Of a stretch of 57,179 bases of DNA, positions 9,320 through 18,784 are shown piece after piece (the stretch's first letter is position 1; each line of letters starts with the position of its first letter). Source of the DNA: SAR116 cluster bacterium AG-325-I21 (GTDB lineage Bacteria; Pseudomonadota; Alphaproteobacteria; Puniceispirillales; Puniceispirillaceae); assembly GCA_003282865.1 (NCBI GenBank), contig QBYK01000009.1, positions 1-57,179 on the forward strand. The letters run 5' to 3'. A program made the translations under genes and the position numbers. Below the pieces are notes generated by a model. It was not told the DNA's origin and did not search any database. It saw nothing but the letters and a program-made list of their open reading frames with translations.

Positions 9320-10054
9320 ATGACTAGGCTGCTTGACGGTAAGTCGTTTCTTGTAACTGGTGCGGCGCGAGGGCTGGGGGCTTTGTTTTGTCGGGAAATT
9401 GCTAGGGCCGGTGGCTCAGTTCTCGCGTTAGGCCGTAAAAAGGAGGCGCTTACGGCGATGCTGGCTGATTTGCCAGGTGATAATCATGGAGTAATCATTG
9501 CCGATGTAAGAGATAGCCAAGCCTTAAAAGAGCAGCTATTTGGCCGCCAATTTTATGCTTTGGTGAATAATGCCGGCATTGCTATGACGGCTGCCATTCA
9601 TTCGAGTGATGAAGATGAGGTGAGGCAGCTGATCGATACAAATTTCCTAGGTAGCTTATGGACAATACAGGCTGCGGTTCCGGCCTTGAAGGCGGCAGGT
9701 GACGGAGTGATTGTAAATGTCGCTTCGGTGCTTGGACACCGTCCATTGCCGCATACTGGCATTTATGCGGCCAGCAAGGCGGCGGTTATGCAGATTACCA
9801 AGGCTGCTGCCATCGAACTGGCGCGTGAGGGTATTCGGGTTAATGCACTTGCACCGGGCTATGTGATAACAGATTTGAATCGTGAGTTTCTGGAGAGCGA
9901 CGCTGGTATAAAGCTGCAAAAACGCACCGCTTTACACCGCTTTGCAACACCTGAAGAGTTGATGCCTGCACTCTTATTTCTCCTTGATCCGGCTAATAGC
10001 TATATGACCGGTGAAACTCTGACCATTGACGGAGGCATGAGCTCTGGTCTTTAA
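9320..10054 (+). CDS. Short-chain dehydrogenase/reductase (SDR)
   Basis: Classical 244-residue SDR: TGAARGLG (13-20) for NAD(P), NNAG (83-86), Ser136, and YAASK (Tyr149, Lys153), then the C-terminal TGETLTIDGGMS of the FabG-like group. A strong GGAGG ribosome site precedes the ATG. It is first in an operon with acyl-CoA dehydrogenase (38-base gap) and CoA ligase (13-base gap). By context it should oxidise or reduce a hydroxy/keto group on an acyl-CoA; LvaD, which reduces levulinyl-CoA, is the suggested model. Confidence 0.87.
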   Translation: MTRLLDGKSFLVTGAARGLGALFCREIARAGGSVLALGRKKEALTAMLADLPGDNHGVIIADVRDSQALKEQLFGRQFYALVNNAGIAMTAAIHSSDEDEVRQLIDTNFLGSLWTIQAAVPALKAAGDGVIVNVASVLGHRPLPHTGIYAASKAAVMQITKAAAIELAREGIRVNALAPGYVITDLNREFLESDAGIKLQKRTALHRFATPEELMPALLFLLDPANSYMTGETLTIDGGMSSGL

Positions 10055-10092
10055 CATCAACACAACAAACAAGAATAAGGGACTGGCCACTT

Positions 10093-11301
10093 ATGGATTT
10101 TTCAATTGATTCCAAATTAGAGTCGGATCACGCTCGGCTTCAGGCTTTTGTGACGAAACACATCGTGCCACTAGAAGTTGAGAAAAAAAATTTTGATGAG
10201 TACGGTAATATTGATTTGACCGTTCTCCAAAGCCTTCGTGCAAAGGTCAAACAGGCTGGTCTATGGGCGCCACAAATCCCAATTGAACAGGGTGGGCTTG
10301 GCTATGGGCCAACCGGTATGGCTGTTTTATATGAAGCGATGAACTATTCTATTTTTGGGCCAGCGGCGTTCAATTGTGCGGCTCCCGATGATGGGAACAT
10401 GTATATTTTGAACAAGGTTGCAACCAAGGAACAAAAAGACCGTTGGCTTCAACCAATTATCAATGGTGACGTTCGGTCATCCTTCGCCATGACCGAGCCT
10501 GCACCGGGCGGTGGTTCCGATCCAAGCATGATAAGGACAACCGCAAAAAGGGTGAACGGGAAATGGGTCATCAATGGGCGTAAATGGTATATTACTGGAG
10601 CGGGTGAGGCCGCACATTTTATTCTAGTGGCAAAAACTGGCGATTCTGCCCGCGATGGGTTAACGGCCTTTTTGTTTCACCGTGATGATCCGGGTTGGCA
10701 TATAGAGCGGCGAATTGGCATTATGGGACCGGAGGAGCACGGCGGGCACTGCGAACTAATTTTTGATAAAATGGAATTAGATGATGACCGTGTGCTTATG
10801 GGTGAAGGAAAAGGACTTAAAGTAACACAAGTTCGGCTTGGACTTGCGAGGTTGACGCATTGTATGCGCTGGTTAGGTCTCGCGAAGCGGGCCGTTAATA
10901 TTGCTAGTGATTATGCGAGCAACCGAAGTGGTTTTGGTATCAAGCTAATTGATCGCGAATCAATTCAAATGAAACTTGGGCAAGCGGCAATGGATATAGA
11001 AATTGGTCGTGTCATGGTTATGCGTGCGGCGTGGCGGATCGAGCAGGGTTCCAAGGCGCGGCAAGACATTTCAATGGCAAAAATTCATGTCTCACAGTTG
11101 TTGAATCGTGTTACAAGTGATTCAATCCAGATTTGTGGTGCACGAGGTTATTCAACGGATACCGTGCTTGAGTGGATTTATCGTTATGGCAGGCAGGCCT
11201 TGCTTGTCGATGGTGCAACCGAAGTCCATCAAATGGTCATAAGTCGATTTTTACAGCAAGCGAACGAAAAGTTTTGGGAATGGGGTGTTGGCCAAGACTG
11301 A
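10093..11301 (+). CDS. Acyl-CoA dehydrogenase (ACAD10/11-like)
   Basis: FAD-dependent acyl-CoA dehydrogenase of normal length (402). Seen: FAMTEPAPGGGSDPS for FAD/substrate binding, WVINGRKWYITGA, and the C-terminal ICGARGYSTDTVLEWIYR followed by DGATEVHQ, which is the signature of the ACAD10/11 branch rather than of short-chain dehydrogenases. This branch works with the APH-like kinase next door: in the lva pathway the phosphorylated 4-hydroxyacyl-CoA is converted towards the 3-hydroxy form. It lies inside the SDR-ACAD-ligase operon. Confidence 0.9.
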   Translation: MDFSIDSKLESDHARLQAFVTKHIVPLEVEKKNFDEYGNIDLTVLQSLRAKVKQAGLWAPQIPIEQGGLGYGPTGMAVLYEAMNYSIFGPAAFNCAAPDDGNMYILNKVATKEQKDRWLQPIINGDVRSSFAMTEPAPGGGSDPSMIRTTAKRVNGKWVINGRKWYITGAGEAAHFILVAKTGDSARDGLTAFLFHRDDPGWHIERRIGIMGPEEHGGHCELIFDKMELDDDRVLMGEGKGLKVTQVRLGLARLTHCMRWLGLAKRAVNIASDYASNRSGFGIKLIDRESIQMKLGQAAMDIEIGRVMVMRAAWRIEQGSKARQDISMAKIHVSQLLNRVTSDSIQICGARGYSTDTVLEWIYRYGRQALLVDGATEVHQMVISRFLQQANEKFWEWGVGQD

Positions 11302-11314
11302 AGGGGATTAAGCC

Positions 11315-12958
11315 ATGTCTGATGTACAAACTGACTCACTGTATTCTGATCTGGATATGCAAGGTGCTGATCTACAACCCTTGTCACCAATTCATTTCAT
11401 CCAGAGAGTTAGTTATGTTTTTGCCAAAAAAACGGCGATTGTCTACGGCGAGCGTCGTATCAGTTACGCCGAATTTGGATCGCGCTGCCGGCAGCTTGCA
11501 GCGGCCATTATCGGTGTTGGTATAGAGCCACAAACCACTGTCTCTGTTCTGTGTCCGAATGTGCCTGAAATGCTCGAGCTGCATTTCGCTGTGCCAATGA
11601 CAGGGGCTGTCCTTAACACGATTAACACCCGACTTGATGCCAAAACCATTGCAACTATTCTAGGTCATGGTGAAAGCCAAATGCTTTTTGTCGATCGGGA
11701 ATATGCGGATGTTGCCGAGGCGGCACTGGCGATGTGTGACCGCAAAATCCTGGTAATTGGTATCGATGACCCCGCAGTTGATATTGGCCGAATGATCGGT
11801 GGTACGGATTATGAGACATTTCTTGCTGGCGGCAATGTAGAAGAGCCCTTGTTCGATTTGCGGGATGAAACAATGCCTATATCGCTTAGTTATACATCCG
11901 GCACAACGGGCAATCCTAAAGGTGTTGTCTACTCACATCGTGGAGCGGCCTTGAACGCGCTCGGCAATGTGTTGGCGATTGGCCTGAGCTCGAGCAGCAC
12001 TTATTTGTGGACCTTGCCGCTTTTTCATTGTGACGGTTGGACCCATCCTTGGTCAGTAACCTCGGTTGGTGGAACACATGTCTGCCTGAGGGCGATAGAC
12101 CCTGTTGAGGTGTTCCGCCTTATTGATGCTGAAGACGTGACCCACATGGCAGCGGCGCCAATTGTACTTTCAATGCTGATTCATGCGCCTGATGAAGCGA
12201 AGCCAACAACCGTGAGATCTGTTCCGGTACAAGTAGCAACTGGTGGCGCAGCCCCACCAAGCAAGGTGATTGACGATATGGAAACAATGGGGTTCAAAAT
12301 CACCCATCTCTATGGGCTAACTGAATCTTATGGTCCTTCACTCATCTGTGAAATGCAAGAGGATTGGGTAAGTTTACCGCTCTCAACTCGCGCCCAGAAA
12401 ATGGCTCGTCAGGGCGTGCCGCACGTTTTGGCTGGTGATTGTCAGGTAGTCGACCCTGAGACCATGCAGCCAGTGCCAGCAGATGGCAAAACTATCGGAG
12501 AGATTGTGCTCCGCGGTAATACGGTTATGAAGGGTTATTTAAAAAATCCAAAAGATACGGCAAAAGCATCAGCGGGTGGTTGGTTCCACAGTGGCGACCT
12601 CGCAGTTATGCATCCCGATGGTTACGCGGAAGTAAAAGACCGATCAAAAGACATCATTATCTCGGGCGGTGAGAATATTTCCAGTTTGGAAGTTGAGGAA
12701 GCGCTCTATCAGCATCCCAATATTATGGAAGCCGCTGTAGTGGCCCGTCCCGATGATAAATGGGGTGAGACACCCTGTGCCTTCATCACATTAAAGCCTG
12801 GCACTGACGCTCCTACGTCTGATGATTTGCGGGCTTTCTGCCGTGAACATTTAGCGGCCTATAAGCTACCAAGTCACTTTGTTTTCTCTGCTCTTCCAAA
12901 AACTCAAACTGGTAAAATTCAGAAAAACGTGCTTCGTGAAACAGCTAAAGAAGTTTAA
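11315..12958 (+). CDS. AMP-forming acyl-CoA synthetase
   Basis: ANL-superfamily ligase with P-loop TSGTTGNPKG (194-203), YGLTES, GWFHSGDLAVMHPDGY, RSKDIIISGGENIS and the C-terminal catalytic lysine motif PKTQTGKIQK. Length 547 fits the medium-chain group that also contains DmdB (methylmercaptopropionate-CoA ligase) and LvaE. Reaction: carboxylate + ATP + CoA to acyl-CoA + AMP. As the last gene of the operon it should supply the CoA ester used by the SDR, the APH-like kinase and the ACAD. The substrate cannot be read; both DMSP-derived acids and 4-hydroxy/4-keto acids are reasonable for a marine organism. Confidence 0.9.
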   Translation: MSDVQTDSLYSDLDMQGADLQPLSPIHFIQRVSYVFAKKTAIVYGERRISYAEFGSRCRQLAAAIIGVGIEPQTTVSVLCPNVPEMLELHFAVPMTGAVLNTINTRLDAKTIATILGHGESQMLFVDREYADVAEAALAMCDRKILVIGIDDPAVDIGRMIGGTDYETFLAGGNVEEPLFDLRDETMPISLSYTSGTTGNPKGVVYSHRGAALNALGNVLAIGLSSSSTYLWTLPLFHCDGWTHPWSVTSVGGTHVCLRAIDPVEVFRLIDAEDVTHMAAAPIVLSMLIHAPDEAKPTTVRSVPVQVATGGAAPPSKVIDDMETMGFKITHLYGLTESYGPSLICEMQEDWVSLPLSTRAQKMARQGVPHVLAGDCQVVDPETMQPVPADGKTIGEIVLRGNTVMKGYLKNPKDTAKASAGGWFHSGDLAVMHPDGYAEVKDRSKDIIISGGENISSLEVEEALYQHPNIMEAAVVARPDDKWGETPCAFITLKPGTDAPTSDDLRAFCREHLAAYKLPSHFVFSALPKTQTGKIQKNVLRETAKEV

Positions 12959-13000
12959 TAGCTTGGCCGGGTCTGAGTTTTGCCAAAATAAAATGTTTAT

Positions 13001-14800
13001 TCAGGGAATGTAGCGTTTGCCTATTGCTGGCTGGTTTATTCCAAGTCCAGGAATTTCCCAAACACCTGCACCAGGCGGGTTTAAATCACCATTGATTTTT
13101 GCATCAATTAAATAGGGCCGATTGCTGTTAATTCCTGCTAAAATTGCATCGCCTAAATCACCTGGATGGTCGATGCTCACACCCTCAACGCCCGCTGATT
13201 GGGCCATTGCGGCAAAATCTGGATTATATGGTTTTCCCGTTTCTGGATGATGAAAATCAGTTGCTAGTTCACGACTATCCAAATAGCCCCGTTGGAGCCC
13301 ACGGATAGACCCATAGGCATAATTGTTCCAAACCACCCACACCACGGGGATATTATACTCGACTGCAGTGCCTAAAACATTTGCGTGCATGAAAAAAGCG
13401 CCATCTCCACACACAGATACGCAGGGTCGTTCTGGGGCCGCCAACTTGGCGCCCATCACACCAGCAACGCCAAATCCCATTGGACCAAACCCCATGGACC
13501 CAATCAACGAATCTGGCCGTGTTGGGGTGCAAAATTGTAATAACCAGTTATGGTGCACGCCAATATCACTGACTAAAATGGCATTCTCGGGAAGAGCCTT
13601 GTCAATTTCCACAGCCGCACGCTGTGGATTGATGGGCGAGCTATCATCAACAAAACCGGGAGCGGTAAATTTATTCCATTCGGCACGATAACTATCGATC
13701 ATTGCCAGCCATTTTTGACTATCGGCAGTTGGTTCTTTGGAGTGACCGCGGCGATCTATTTCGGTTAAAACTTGGCGTAAAAACGTCCGAACATCAGCCA
13801 TCAAACCAAGCGCAACCGGGTAATTTCGTCCAATTTCTTCTGGATCAATATCAACATGAATCAATTTTGATGGCGGGATTGTAAAGGAATAGCCCGGGAT
13901 CCACGAGCTGGACGTGCGGTCGTCAAACCTCACACCAAGAGCCAACAATACATCAGCTTGACGACATGCATGATTTGCTTGATAAGTGCCGCCTCGCTGA
14001 ACTAGTCCGAGTGATAAGGGATGATCAACTGGGATTGCGCCAAGCCCGCTTGCTGATGCGGCTACAGGAATTTGTAACCTCTCAGATAGAGCCCGTAGCT
14101 CCATCGTGGCACCGCCATATCGAACACCTTGGCCAACTACAATGGCTGGTTTTTTCGCAGCTAGCAACATATCGACTGCTTTATTTACACCTTCTGGATC
14201 AGCCCCGCAGCGAGACGAAATATTTGCTGACCATAAAGCAGGATTGGGTGCTTCACTTGCTGCTGTTTCCTTAAAAATGTCAAAAGGAACATCAAGTACA
14301 ACTGGGCCAGGCCTGCCAGTTATCATTGTTTTCCAAGCTTGCCGAACCATTAATGGCATTTGTTCGCCTCTTGTAGGCTGATAAACACGCTTACAATACG
14401 CTTGAACAGTAGATGGAAAATCTGCCTGGTAATGACGATAGGTTTCTTGAAATGCACCACGGTTAAACTGACTAGTCGGGACGTTGCCCGTAATGGCTAA
14501 AAATGGAACTGAGTCAAAAAAAGAATTACCAAGGCTGATGGGCAAGTTTGCTGAACCAGGGCCACAGGATGTAAATGTTGCTGTGGGCTGGCCAGATACC
14601 CGATAATAAACGTCAGCCATAAAACCAGCAACGCTCTCATGATGCACTGAGATTGTTGAAATATCGTCTTGACGTTCGTGCATCGCGTCTATAAGGCCAA
14701 TGTTGCCATGCCCGCAAAGCCCAAACACGTAAGGCACTTTTTCTTTAATCAAATAATCAATGATAACCTGTCCGCCGTTCAACTCATTTGAGCCTGACAT
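13001..14800 (-). CDS. ThDP-dependent enzyme, acetolactate-synthase-like
   Basis: A 599-residue three-domain thiamine-diphosphate enzyme. Seen: the activating Glu in VHHES (Glu55), the FAD/central domain region and the ThDP motif from GDGAFF (465) to WNNY (492-493). The Glu argues against glyoxylate carboligase, which has Val there. ATG 14800 is chosen because GGGAG precedes it; the longer TTG start at 14872 has no such site. It is the third gene of a minus-strand unit after a YdiJ-like dehydrogenase and GntR, opposite an aminotransferase. It may join or decarboxylate a 2-keto acid made by the dehydrogenase. True IlvB is unlikely because no IlvH small subunit follows. Confidence 0.85.
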   Translation of the reverse strand: MSGSNELNGGQVIIDYLIKEKVPYVFGLCGHGNIGLIDAMHERQDDISTISVHHESVAGFMADVYYRVSGQPTATFTSCGPGSANLPISLGNSFFDSVPFLAITGNVPTSQFNRGAFQETYRHYQADFPSTVQAYCKRVYQPTRGEQMPLMVRQAWKTMITGRPGPVVLDVPFDIFKETAASEAPNPALWSANISSRCGADPEGVNKAVDMLLAAKKPAIVVGQGVRYGGATMELRALSERLQIPVAASASGLGAIPVDHPLSLGLVQRGGTYQANHACRQADVLLALGVRFDDRTSSSWIPGYSFTIPPSKLIHVDIDPEEIGRNYPVALGLMADVRTFLRQVLTEIDRRGHSKEPTADSQKWLAMIDSYRAEWNKFTAPGFVDDSSPINPQRAAVEIDKALPENAILVSDIGVHHNWLLQFCTPTRPDSLIGSMGFGPMGFGVAGVMGAKLAAPERPCVSVCGDGAFFMHANVLGTAVEYNIPVVWVVWNNYAYGSIRGLQRGYLDSRELATDFHHPETGKPYNPDFAAMAQSAGVEGVSIDHPGDLGDAILAGINSNRPYLIDAKINGDLNPPGAGVWEIPGLGINQPAIGKRYIP

Positions 14801-14930
14801 TGATTCTGCTCCCGCCCTAACTGGATGTGTTTTCTTTGCGCGATCCCGTTTCGTCGATAAATATTGACACAACCCGCTTTTTTATCCAAGAGGACGCATT
14901 CTGATTAATCTTCGCCTCGGGGAATGGTCA

Positions 14931-14936
14931 GTATAC
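14931..14936. promoter_or_regulatory. Possible GntR half or weak operator (GTATAC) before the ThDP gene
   Basis: TCAGTATACAT lies between the GntR stop (14,969) and the ThDP start (14,800). The GTATAC core is the same as in the perfect palindrome upstream of the dehydrogenase gene, suggesting a second site of the same regulator. The flanks are not symmetric, so this is weak. Confidence 0.35.
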
Positions 14937-14968
14937 ATTTTTAGATCACCACGTAAGAAGATCCGACT

Positions 14969-15631
14969 CTATTTGTCACCCATCATCATATTAAAATTGG
15001 ATACGAGATCATTAAAGCGGACACCAACGATAGTGATATGTTTTTTCATTGTTTCCACCGCTCGATCAGCGTCCCCAGCATGGAGCGCCTCCAAAATAAT
15101 ATCATGTTCAGCCATTGACTCTTCCATCCGACCTCTCACTCGCAATTGGAGGCGACGAAATGGGCGTAGTCGATCATGTAGGCGGCGGGCCTCACTTGCA
15201 AGAAAAGTATTGCCAGACATTTCGTAGATCCGACCATGTAAGCGGGCGTTTACCTCGTAATATTTCTTCTCGTTATTTGCAAAAACAGCTTCACGGCAGG
15301 TTTCATTCTCGCGTTTGAGGGTATTAATATCATCGGGGGATGCTCGACGGGTGGCAAGTCTAATCGCCATACATTCAAGTTCTGCCATCACCTCAAACAT
15401 TTCAACAAGTTGGCTAAGACTCGGTGAGCGAATAAACGTACCTCGGCGCGGTATATGTTCAGCAAGACCAGACTCGGCAAGCCGTTGCAATGCTTCTCGT
15501 ACAGGGGTTCGCGAAACGCCATAAAAGCGAGATAACTCATTTTCATCAAGACGCCTGCCACTGCTTAGCTCTCCTTCGATAATACGCTGCTCAAGGGAGT
15601 CTCTGATTTTTGCCGATGGCAGTTTGTCCAT
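14969..15631 (-). CDS. GntR-family transcriptional regulator, FCD subfamily
   Basis: A 220-residue repressor: N-terminal winged helix with LSRFYGVSRTPVREALQRL (about 33-51) and PRRGTFIRSP wing, then an all-helical FCD effector domain containing the metal-binding His/Asp residues (NARLHGRIYEMSG, MAEHDIILEAL). FCD domains bind carboxylates such as lactate, glycolate or other organic acids. It sits four bases after the dehydrogenase gene and before the ThDP gene, so it is probably autoregulated and controls the cluster through the palindrome at 18,658-18,669. Confidence 0.92.
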   Translation of the reverse strand: MDKLPSAKIRDSLEQRIIEGELSSGRRLDENELSRFYGVSRTPVREALQRLAESGLAEHIPRRGTFIRSPSLSQLVEMFEVMAELECMAIRLATRRASPDDINTLKRENETCREAVFANNEKKYYEVNARLHGRIYEMSGNTFLASEARRLHDRLRPFRRLQLRVRGRMEESMAEHDIILEALHAGDADRAVETMKKHITIVGVRFNDLVSNFNMMMGDK

Positions 15632-15635
15632 CTAT

Positions 15636-18600
15636 TTATGGCCTCGTGTCGCTCTGCGTTGTAACGCTATTATCAGCTGCTCTCATCAATTCGTCGAGGA
15701 GAATTGCAACATGCTTGGCATCGCGCGTTGTCCCGTCCTTGATCTGGCAACGACATGACGTGCCGTCAGCGATGATCATGGTTTCTGGAGAGGCTTCGAG
15801 AATTCGCGGCAGAAGATTTGCATTCGCCATTTTCATTGAAATGTCAAAATTGTCCGCGCCATAGCCGAACGCACCTGCCATGCCGCAGCAGCTTGTTTCA
15901 ATTTTTTCGACTTCTAGTCCGTCAATCCATGATAAGACTTCCTCCATAGGTTGCACCGCATCAAAGGCTTTCTGATGGCAATGGCCGTGTAATAACGCTC
16001 GAGATTTGTTGGATCTCAATGACAAACTTGGCTTGTCGCGAGCAAGTAATTCTTCGAATGTGAAGGCTGCTGACGCAACATCTTTGGCATCTTGATTATT
16101 TAGCAAGGCGGGAATTTCATCGCGAAGCGCCAATGTACAGGATGGCTCAAGTCCCACAATAGGTATGCCCGCCCGCGCAAATGGCGCAAGAGTTGTTGCT
16201 AGCCGGTCAGCTTCATCTCGAGCACGATCAATCAGGCCAGTTGAAAGATAGGTTCGCCCGCAACAAAGAGGGCGACCATTATCGGGAGGTGAAGGAACAA
16301 ACACATCATAACCAGTCGCCTGAAACACTCGTATAGCCGCGCGCAGGTTCTCAGGCTCGAAGTAGCGGTTAAAGCTGTCGATAAATAGTAAAAGTGGAGG
16401 CTTTTCCGATGTTGATTTAACGCCCTTATTTGGGGTTTGAGGTAGTTCATTATCGCGAAACCACCTGCGTTGCCAGCGAGGTAAAGGACGGCGGGCGGTG
16501 AACCCAGTAAGCTTTTCGCTTAGCCATGCTGCTCCTGGAACAATATCGCGCAAGCGTATTACAGGAGCCATTGCAGCGATGTAGGGTGCGTAGCGAGGTA
16601 AATGAGCGACAAGCCAATCATGAAATGACAGGCCGTTAGCCTCGGTGTGCAGGGCTGTAACCTCAACCTTCATACGTGCCATATCAACGCCGGTGGGGCA
16701 TTCGCGTTTGCAGGCCTTGCAAGACACGCACAGCTTCATTGTTTCAGCCATTGCATCACTTGCAAGTGCATTTGGGCCAAGCTGACCCGATAATGCGAGG
16801 CGTAGACTATTAGCCCGTCCGCGGGTAGAATCCCGCTCGTCGTGTGTTGCTCGAAATGAAGGGCACATAACTCCCCCTTCAAGTTTACGGCAGGCACCAT
16901 TGTTATTGCACATTTCGACAGCGCCTTGTAGCCCACCGGCTGCCCCGGGCCAGGCATTCCAATTTAATCTTGTTGGGAAATCATCAATTTTGTAGCCCGG
17001 TGCAAAACGAAATAATGACCGATCATCCATTTTTGGGGCGTCAGTGATTTTGCCCGGGTTAAAAATGGACTGTGGGTCGAGCATTTGTTTCACCTGCTTA
17101 AACAAAAAAGCCATCTTTTTTCCAAACATCACTTCGTTAAATTCTGACCGGGAAATACCATCACCATGCTCACCTGAGTGCGATCCCCCATAATCTTTGA
17201 CCAACTGGAAGGTTTCTTCTGCAATTTTGCGCATCGTAGCAACGTCATCGCTGCTCTTCATATCAAGAACAGGCCGGACGTGCAGGCACCCAACGGAGGC
17301 GTGTGCATACCATGTGCCTGTGGTTTTATGTTTGGTAAAAATGTTGGTGAGCTTATCAGTGTACTCCGCAAGGTCCTTCAAATCGACAGCGCAATCCTCG
17401 ATAAAAGAAACTGGTTTGGCCGATGTTTTCATCGACATCATGATATTGAGGCCAGATTTGCGCATCTCGCTAATCCGTGCCTGATCGTTTTCTTCAGTAA
17501 GGACAACCGTGCCACCGGTGAAGCCCGCTTGCTTTTCCCAGCCAAAGCCGAGGTCAGCCATCATAACTTCTAATTCAGCAAGGCGCCGGGTGTTCTCAGC
17601 CTCTTCGTTTTCGGCGAATTCAATCGCTAGAATGGCAGCGGGTTGGCCTTTTATATATTTCTCAACCGTGGGCCGGAACAGCGCAATTGATCTTGCCAGA
17701 TCAAGCATCGTGTTATCAATTAGTTCAACAGCAACTGGATCAAGCGTGACAAGATGTTGTGCTGCATCCATAGCCTGATAAAAGGTAGGAAAATGACAAA
17801 GTCCCATTACCTTGCGTGCGGGCAGGGGCGATAGTTTCAAGGTGATGGCAGTTGAATAAGCGAGGGTGCCTTCTGAGCCGACCAAAAGATGAGCAAGATT
17901 TATGCCGTCGCCTGGTTTGCCATGAGGGCGAAGGGCCATCGCGTCCGGAGTCAGCGCGTCAATGTTGTATCCCCCAACACGGCGCAGAACTTTTGGAAAA
18001 CTGGATAAGATATCATCTTTATATGTTGCTCCTAGCCCTAATAAATCCGGCAGAACTTTGCTAAGCCTGCCAGAAGATGGCAACTTGGTCGGATCATAAG
18101 CACCAAAATGAGCATGGCTACCATCGGCAAGAAACGCGTCAATGGCATGAACATTATCGCGCATTATACCATAACGGATTGACCGGCCGCCACAGCTGTT
18201 ATTCGCAGTCATGCCGCCAATTGTTGCTCGGCTGGATGTTGAGACATCAACAGGGAACCAAAGGCCATGCGGTTTTAGTTGACGGTTTAGTTCATCAAGC
18301 ACAATACCTGGCTCTACCACGCAACGCTGGTTTTCGACGTCGAGTTCTAATATTGAATTGAGGTATTTTGTGTTATCAAGAACCAGCGCATGATTGACAG
18401 TTTGTCCGCATTGTGATGTGCCCCCGCCACGAGGCAGAAGAGCCATGCCTTGATCTTTACAAAATGCAATGGCAGCTTCGATGTCGTCTTTATTTTTGGG
18501 AATAACGACACCATGCGGCGTCATTTGATAAATTGATGCATCGGTGGCGTAGCGGCCACAGGTGAATCCATCATAATGCAGCTCTCCTGCTAATGTTCGT

Positions 18601-18641
18601 TTTAAATTTTTAAACGCACGAAATTTCCTGTCATTTGCCAT
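15636..18641 (-). CDS. FAD-linked oxidase with Fe-S C-terminus (YdiJ / D-2-hydroxyacid dehydrogenase-like)
   Basis: A 1001-residue fusion close to the length of E. coli YdiJ. The N-terminus is a PCMH-type FAD domain (LLPRGGGTSQCGQ, then ATIGGMTANNSCGGRSIRYG), followed by the FAD-oxidase C domain (SHSGEHGDGISRSEF) and a ferredoxin-like segment with CVSCKACKRECPTG, then CCG-type motifs (RPLCCGRTYLSTG and ETSCCGMAGAFGYG). Such enzymes oxidise D-2-hydroxy acids (D-lactate, D-2-hydroxyglutarate, glycolate) and pass electrons to the quinone pool or ETF. Start: ATG at 18,641, first in the unit with GntR and the ThDP enzyme. Confidence 0.9.
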   Translation of the reverse strand: MANDRKFRAFKNLKRTLAGELHYDGFTCGRYATDASIYQMTPHGVVIPKNKDDIEAAIAFCKDQGMALLPRGGGTSQCGQTVNHALVLDNTKYLNSILELDVENQRCVVEPGIVLDELNRQLKPHGLWFPVDVSTSSRATIGGMTANNSCGGRSIRYGIMRDNVHAIDAFLADGSHAHFGAYDPTKLPSSGRLSKVLPDLLGLGATYKDDILSSFPKVLRRVGGYNIDALTPDAMALRPHGKPGDGINLAHLLVGSEGTLAYSTAITLKLSPLPARKVMGLCHFPTFYQAMDAAQHLVTLDPVAVELIDNTMLDLARSIALFRPTVEKYIKGQPAAILAIEFAENEEAENTRRLAELEVMMADLGFGWEKQAGFTGGTVVLTEENDQARISEMRKSGLNIMMSMKTSAKPVSFIEDCAVDLKDLAEYTDKLTNIFTKHKTTGTWYAHASVGCLHVRPVLDMKSSDDVATMRKIAEETFQLVKDYGGSHSGEHGDGISRSEFNEVMFGKKMAFLFKQVKQMLDPQSIFNPGKITDAPKMDDRSLFRFAPGYKIDDFPTRLNWNAWPGAAGGLQGAVEMCNNNGACRKLEGGVMCPSFRATHDERDSTRGRANSLRLALSGQLGPNALASDAMAETMKLCVSCKACKRECPTGVDMARMKVEVTALHTEANGLSFHDWLVAHLPRYAPYIAAMAPVIRLRDIVPGAAWLSEKLTGFTARRPLPRWQRRWFRDNELPQTPNKGVKSTSEKPPLLLFIDSFNRYFEPENLRAAIRVFQATGYDVFVPSPPDNGRPLCCGRTYLSTGLIDRARDEADRLATTLAPFARAGIPIVGLEPSCTLALRDEIPALLNNQDAKDVASAAFTFEELLARDKPSLSLRSNKSRALLHGHCHQKAFDAVQPMEEVLSWIDGLEVEKIETSCCGMAGAFGYGADNFDISMKMANANLLPRILEASPETMIIADGTSCRCQIKDGTTRDAKHVAILLDELMRAADNSVTTQSDTRP

Positions 18642-18657
18642 AAGAAATACCTAAAAT

Positions 18658-18669
18658 ATTGTATACAAT
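18658..18669. promoter_or_regulatory. Predicted GntR/FCD operator: perfect palindrome
   Basis: ATTGTATACAAT is a perfect 12-bp palindrome in the 143-bp divergent promoter region between the dehydrogenase and the aminotransferase. Its T-G-T-A-T-A-C-A core is the form expected of operators for FCD-type GntR proteins, and the cognate regulator lies in the left-hand operon. Confidence 0.65.
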
Positions 18670-18680
18670 TATATTTTATA

Positions 18681-18690
18681 GCTATACAAA
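18681..18690. promoter_or_regulatory. Second, imperfect operator copy
   Basis: GCTATACAAA repeats TATACAA exactly 21 bp (two helical turns) after the perfect palindrome, so two dimers could bind on one face of the DNA. Confidence 0.45.
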
Positions 18691-18784
18691 CGAATACTCA
18701 AACACAATTTAATATGTCTGGTGTGATGCACTTATGAGGCTCTTTCGACAAGCAAGCCATAATTTCGAAATGGAGTAGCGTTTT

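Noticed and set aside
13001-14800. Glyoxylate carboligase (gcl)
   Set aside because: The activating Glu of ordinary ThDP enzymes is present (VHHES), whereas Gcl has Val there.
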